A stretch of DNA of 64,000 nt from Aphrophora alni (Eukaryota; Arthropoda; Insecta; Hemiptera; Aphrophoridae), in the NCBI GenBank assembly GCA_963513935.1, contig OY740766.1, forward strand, positions 6,231,000-6,294,999, written 5' to 3'. This document shows, one piece after another, positions 60,725 through 64,000 of the stretch (positions within the stretch are counted from its first letter, which is position 1; every line of letters begins with the position of its first letter). Under the pieces are notes generated by a model, which was not told where the DNA came from, searched no databases, and was given only the letters and a program-made list of their open reading frames with translations. A program made the position numbers and the translations under genes.

Positions 60725-60874
60725 CTGAAAACAAAACCCTCAGTTAATTTATAAAACCAACAAGTAAATATTACAATAGTACTGAGTTTCGATAACTTGA
60801 AGTTTTTTGTATCTATTATAATTATACATTAATACTGATGCCTCTGTCAAAAATGTGGCAACCAGAGAGCTTAA

Positions 60875-62470
60875 CTCATTGACTGCTAAGAAAAAATATA
60901 TAATCATCTTAAATCACTAAATTTTTGTTTGTATTGAAAACTTACCTTTCAACATAAAATTATAGTTTGTGTAAAAAAGTTTATTCAAGGTCATTTTCAT
61001 AGTTATTTTGGAGGCCATTTTGTTTGGTGTGGTAGTGCACCATCCGCTCCTCACGATATCTAGCCTAACCAAGAATGTTGAAAATTAGTTTCTAAGTGTT
61101 AGGCCTACAACTATCTTATACAATATGTTTTTGTCACTTTGTTTATTTAAAATTTATTTACACTATTTATCATCACTCAAACACCATTTTACTATTATGC
61201 ATTACTTATTTTCTGTGCACATCTTCTGTTTTGGAAAGGCGGTGCATTGTACTTAGTGCTGATTCAAGACTGGGTGTTACCTTGACTGGCAAATGAAAGA
61301 GTACATCAATTATTTGAAAGTGAAACTCATAAAGTGGCATCTTTTTGTGTTATATATATTGTACAACAAATGAGAGTTTATCATCAACATTTGAAGGCGT
61401 GGACAAATCTCTTTTTGTACCACCTTAGGGTCTTGCGCTCACAGTGGTAGTAAGATAATAACTGATCAGATCTGTCCACTCTCTTCAGAAAAAACATTGT
61501 ATTTAGAGTATATGCAGAGGTTTTTGAGTGACTTTTTTGATTCTGTTGTTAACATAAGTGACCATTTCATTGTTATGTTTGTTGGAAACATACATGACAG
61601 TCCGCTTGTCCTGCCACTTTCCAACCATAATCCCTTCAGCATACTAAGCTACACTTTACATACTGAGTTAGTCTTTTGCTACCTTTTACCAGCTCATGGT
61701 TGAATTTTCTGTCCACTCATAAAGTGCAAGTACAGTCTTTTGATAATAGTGTAGAAGAAAGAGAAACACTATTGTAAAAGTTGTCCAAGTAAACTGCGTG
61801 ACCACAGTTCAGTTTTCCTGCATAAGATGAAAAACCATGTTTTATTATTAAAATAAGTAATAAGAGGCCTGTCTTAGAGGTCAATCTAATATTTCTTGAT
61901 TTGTAGGTTGAACGTTTTTTGCAAAGTGAACAGACTTGAGAATAATCAAAAATTGGTCTAGGCTCATATATTCCCTAAATATAAGCTTGTTGGTCTTCCA
62001 ATCATCTTGAAGACGGTTCAATCGGATAGATTAATGTACAATAATAAACCCAAACAAATTTTAAGTTCATTCACAGTAAGGTCTTTGTATACCAAGATAT
62101 ACAGGACTGAGGAACAGTACCTGAATCACAAAATAGTTCTAAGGCATATCTGTTAGTTTCTCTTGGACTATGTCCTTAAGTAAAATGTCATCCAATAATA
62201 AATAAAAATAATTAATGGGCCTATTTTTCCCAAGAATTAGAAAAAGCGTTTTATTATTCCAGGTAAATGGGATATATCTTTCAGACCAAAAGTAGGCCTA
62301 CTGTTACACCAAATCGGGTTCAATTCAGTGACACTTTCAGTGCTCTCTCTCACCATCACTACTACCCCCTGCTGTTATCCCCAAAGTCATCCATTTCATC
62401 ATCACTAACAAAAAAGTTGTTAGGAAGTCCAGAAGCTATTATTAAATTAATGAAAATAAAATAATGTGTA
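60875..62470 (-). pseudogene. Decayed piggyBac transposase
   Basis: Minus-strand pieces in order: acidic DDEMDDFGDNS (about 62400), KDLTVNELKICLGLLLYINL (about 62090-62030), RLNRLQDDWKTNKLIFREYM then LKSVHFAKN (about 62020-61930), CGHAVYLDNFYNSVSLSSTL with a catalytic Asp (about 61800-61750), RVDRSDQLLSYYHCERKTLR (about 61490-61430), and KMPLYEFHFQIIDVLF to HRLSKTEDVHRK (about 61350-61200). This is the order of the piggyBac catalytic domain. Stops and frame changes occur between most pieces. A TTAA at 60871-60874, followed by a tip-like CTCATTGACTGCTAAG, may be one end; the other end was not found. The element lies upstream of the first PUS3 exon I could see. Confidence 0.8.
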
Positions 62471-62536
62471 ATTAGTAAAAATAATAATTAACACAAACAC
62501 ACTATCATAAATACAATTAAATTTAATGTTCATTAA

Positions 62537-63364
62537 ACTGAAGTAGACAACAAAATTAATTTCCTAGACGTTACTGTAACAAAAACCAACGATAAATGCA
62601 AATACAAAATATTCAGGAAAATAACTACATCAGATGTAACTATCCATTCACAGTCATACCATCCACTTACACAAAAAATGGCGGCCTATAACAGTTTTAT
62701 ACACCGTCTTATGTCCATACCACTCGATGAAACGGATTTCAAAGAGGAATTAAATGTCATTAAATATATCGCACAGGCAAATGGATATAGAAGCCAAATG
62801 GTTGACAAATTATTGGAAAGGCATAAGAAGGCAAAATTGATGAAAAAATATAACATCTTACAGAATAAAGTAGACAAAAAGAAATATGTTGCTACCGATT
62901 ATACTGAAATAATGCCCTCCATCCTAAAAAATGCTCTCCAAAAACATAACATCATTATCACACACAGAACTAATAATAATATACAAAAAATTCTGCGTAA
63001 AAAACATGAAATTCCTACAGAGAAGTCAGGCATATATAAAATAACGTGTGATGACTGCGATAGTTTTTACATCGGACAGACAGGCAGATCGTTCATAGAT
63101 AGATATAAAGAACACTTGCCCAATAATAACTTGTACACTATTAGATCAAGTTTTGCACAACACATTATCGATAACAAGCATTCGTATACTAACTTTGAAT
63201 CCAACCTGACACCTCTCCATATCATTAAAAAAGGACCAATGATGAATGCCACTGAAGAATATGAAATTTACAAATCATTTAAACAATCACCAAACGATAT
63301 CCTCAATGAAAAACTGTCCTTCCAATCAAATGCATTATATGAGACGGCAATGAGTTACAGATAA
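62537..63364 (+). pseudogene. Penelope-like element ORF, 3' part with GIY-YIG endonuclease
   Basis: Open from 62537 after an in-frame TAA; the first in-frame Met is at 62678 (MAAYNSFIHRL), but homology begins before it, with INFLDVTVTKTN, the end of a Penelope-type reverse transcriptase, so this is a 5' truncation rather than a natural start. From the Met, residues 118-120 are GIY and 131-133 YIG, with CDDC between them and R142 and E145 in place, as in the GIY-YIG endonuclease of Penelope-like retrotransposons, which nicks target DNA. No frameshift breaks the C-terminal 275 codons. The palm domain of the reverse transcriptase is missing, so the copy cannot move by itself. Confidence 0.88.
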
Positions 63365-63563
63365 ACTGATATGATCAACCAATAGTCAGATAACCTTGGC
63401 CTCACCGTAATGCCAGTAGTTCGCGAACCATGAAACCGTGCACATGTATGAAAAATATATATATATATTAAAATCAACGTATATGTGTATTTATTTGATT
63501 GTGTGTATAGTGTCAATGTGTTTGTGATATTAATGTTTTAACGACCTCTACGGAGTGAAAATA

Positions 63564-63595
63564 CTGAAGATGGAGATACGTCTCCGAAACGCGTC
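63564..63595 (+). ncRNA. Hammerhead-like module at the Penelope-like 3' end
   Basis: CTGAAGA (63564-63570), one extra T (63571), stem II GGAGA/TCTCC around a TACG loop (63572-63585), GAA (63586-63588), self-complementary ACGCGT (63589-63594), C at 63595. Stem I pairs poorly (first base A-T, then mismatches). Penelope-like elements are known to carry hammerhead motifs, which supports the reading. Confidence 0.5.
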
Positions 63596-63640
63596 TTTGT
63601 AATAAAGACATAATCAAAGTCACATGACGGATCTATAAGG

Positions 63641-64000
63641 TAATATAAAATAATTTATTACTCATTATACAATTAAATTCACGAAATAAAAAAAAACAGC
63701 AAAGTTAAACAAACACATAAAAAGTTAAACGTGTATATTCTAGATATGCATGAGAATCATCTTCCGTCTACTCCAAAAGCTGAAACTCACAATGAGAATA
63801 TAGAAAAGTATATTACACATGATGCGGAAATGCACCATGTGTTTGCACGGATAACTTAACAAAGTGCAGTTCCGCATCAGTCGTAGTGAATTTGTTATAA
63901 AAAATACAATTCGCTTAAGTATTTACTACAGCCAGACTGCTAATTTTTGGGATTTTTTTTTCTTTTTTTCGTTTACTACATCTTACATATTAAGAATAAA
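63641..64000. other. No recognisable gene
   Basis: AT-rich end of the window, with T- and A-rich runs. The missing first exon of PUS3 could lie here or beyond; I could not identify it. Confidence 0.35.

Larger units (their letters stand above)
62500..63640 (+). mobile_element. 5'-truncated Penelope-like retroelement
   Basis: Consists of the ORF 3' part plus about 250 bp of non-coding tail that ends near a hammerhead-like module (63564-63595). The 5' edge is around 62500-62537 and the 3' edge around 63610-63640; neither is exact. It is close to the N-terminal end of the piggyBac remnant. Confidence 0.7.

Noticed and set aside
60950..61025. ATGGCCTCC with a following GGTAAGT, as a possible PUS3 first exon
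   Set aside because: The phase does not fit the next exon (joining gives an early stop), and the region lies in the piggyBac remnant.
1..64000. CRISPR array or bacterial operon features
   Set aside because: No regularly spaced short repeats, and gene structure is clearly eukaryotic.

Overview
This is an AT-rich eukaryotic window, most likely from an insect. The gene structure (spliced introns of 0.9-5.7 kb), the host genes, and the mixture of transposons (Helitron, Tc1/mariner-like, pogo/Tigger, piggyBac, Penelope-like, LINE) fit a large, repeat-rich arthropod genome. A hemipteran is my best guess, but that rests on general impression, not on a diagnostic gene.

Three host genes can be supported. 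(1) A single-exon gene on the minus strand (about 18790-21024) encodes a secreted/membrane protein: signal peptide, long proline-rich ectodomain, then seven hydrophobic segments, resembling the PRRT3/PRRT4 family. (2) Head-to-head with it, on the plus strand (22496-23791), is a single-exon ALG3, the ER mannosyltransferase of the N-glycan lipid precursor pathway. (3) PUS3, the tRNA pseudouridine 38/39 synthase, lies on the minus strand as eight recognisable exons from 60724 down to 38277. All seven junctions have GT/AG sites and matching phase. The exon with the start codon was not found.

Layout. 1-6000: repeats, a truncated Helitron with clear ends, and a broken Tc1/mariner-like element. 6000-18780: mostly unassigned AT-rich DNA with two inverted-repeat elements. 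18790-23791: the divergent gene pair. 24900-27100: a decayed transposase of a family carrying a DSCGGQNK-type motif, plus a small 8-bp-TSD transposon. 28300-34540: three pogo-type non-autonomous elements and a 5'-truncated LINE. 34980-37670: three fold-back elements in a row. 38277-60724: PUS3, whose introns hold a perfect 380-bp tandem duplication, a piggyBac-type deletion derivative, an RNase H remnant, a fourth pogo-type element and a decayed Tigger transposase. 60870-63620: a decayed piggyBac transposase and the 3' part of a Penelope-like element with an intact GIY-YIG domain.

The host genes do not form one pathway: ALG3 acts in ER glycosylation and PUS3 in tRNA modification. The most interesting signal is a recurring RNA-like module seen in two fold-back elements and at the 3' end of the Penelope-like element: a CTGANGA core, a hairpin, GAA, and a self-complementary stem III. 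It parses much like a hammerhead ribozyme but carries one extra base before stem II. I see no convincing wholly new multi-gene system.
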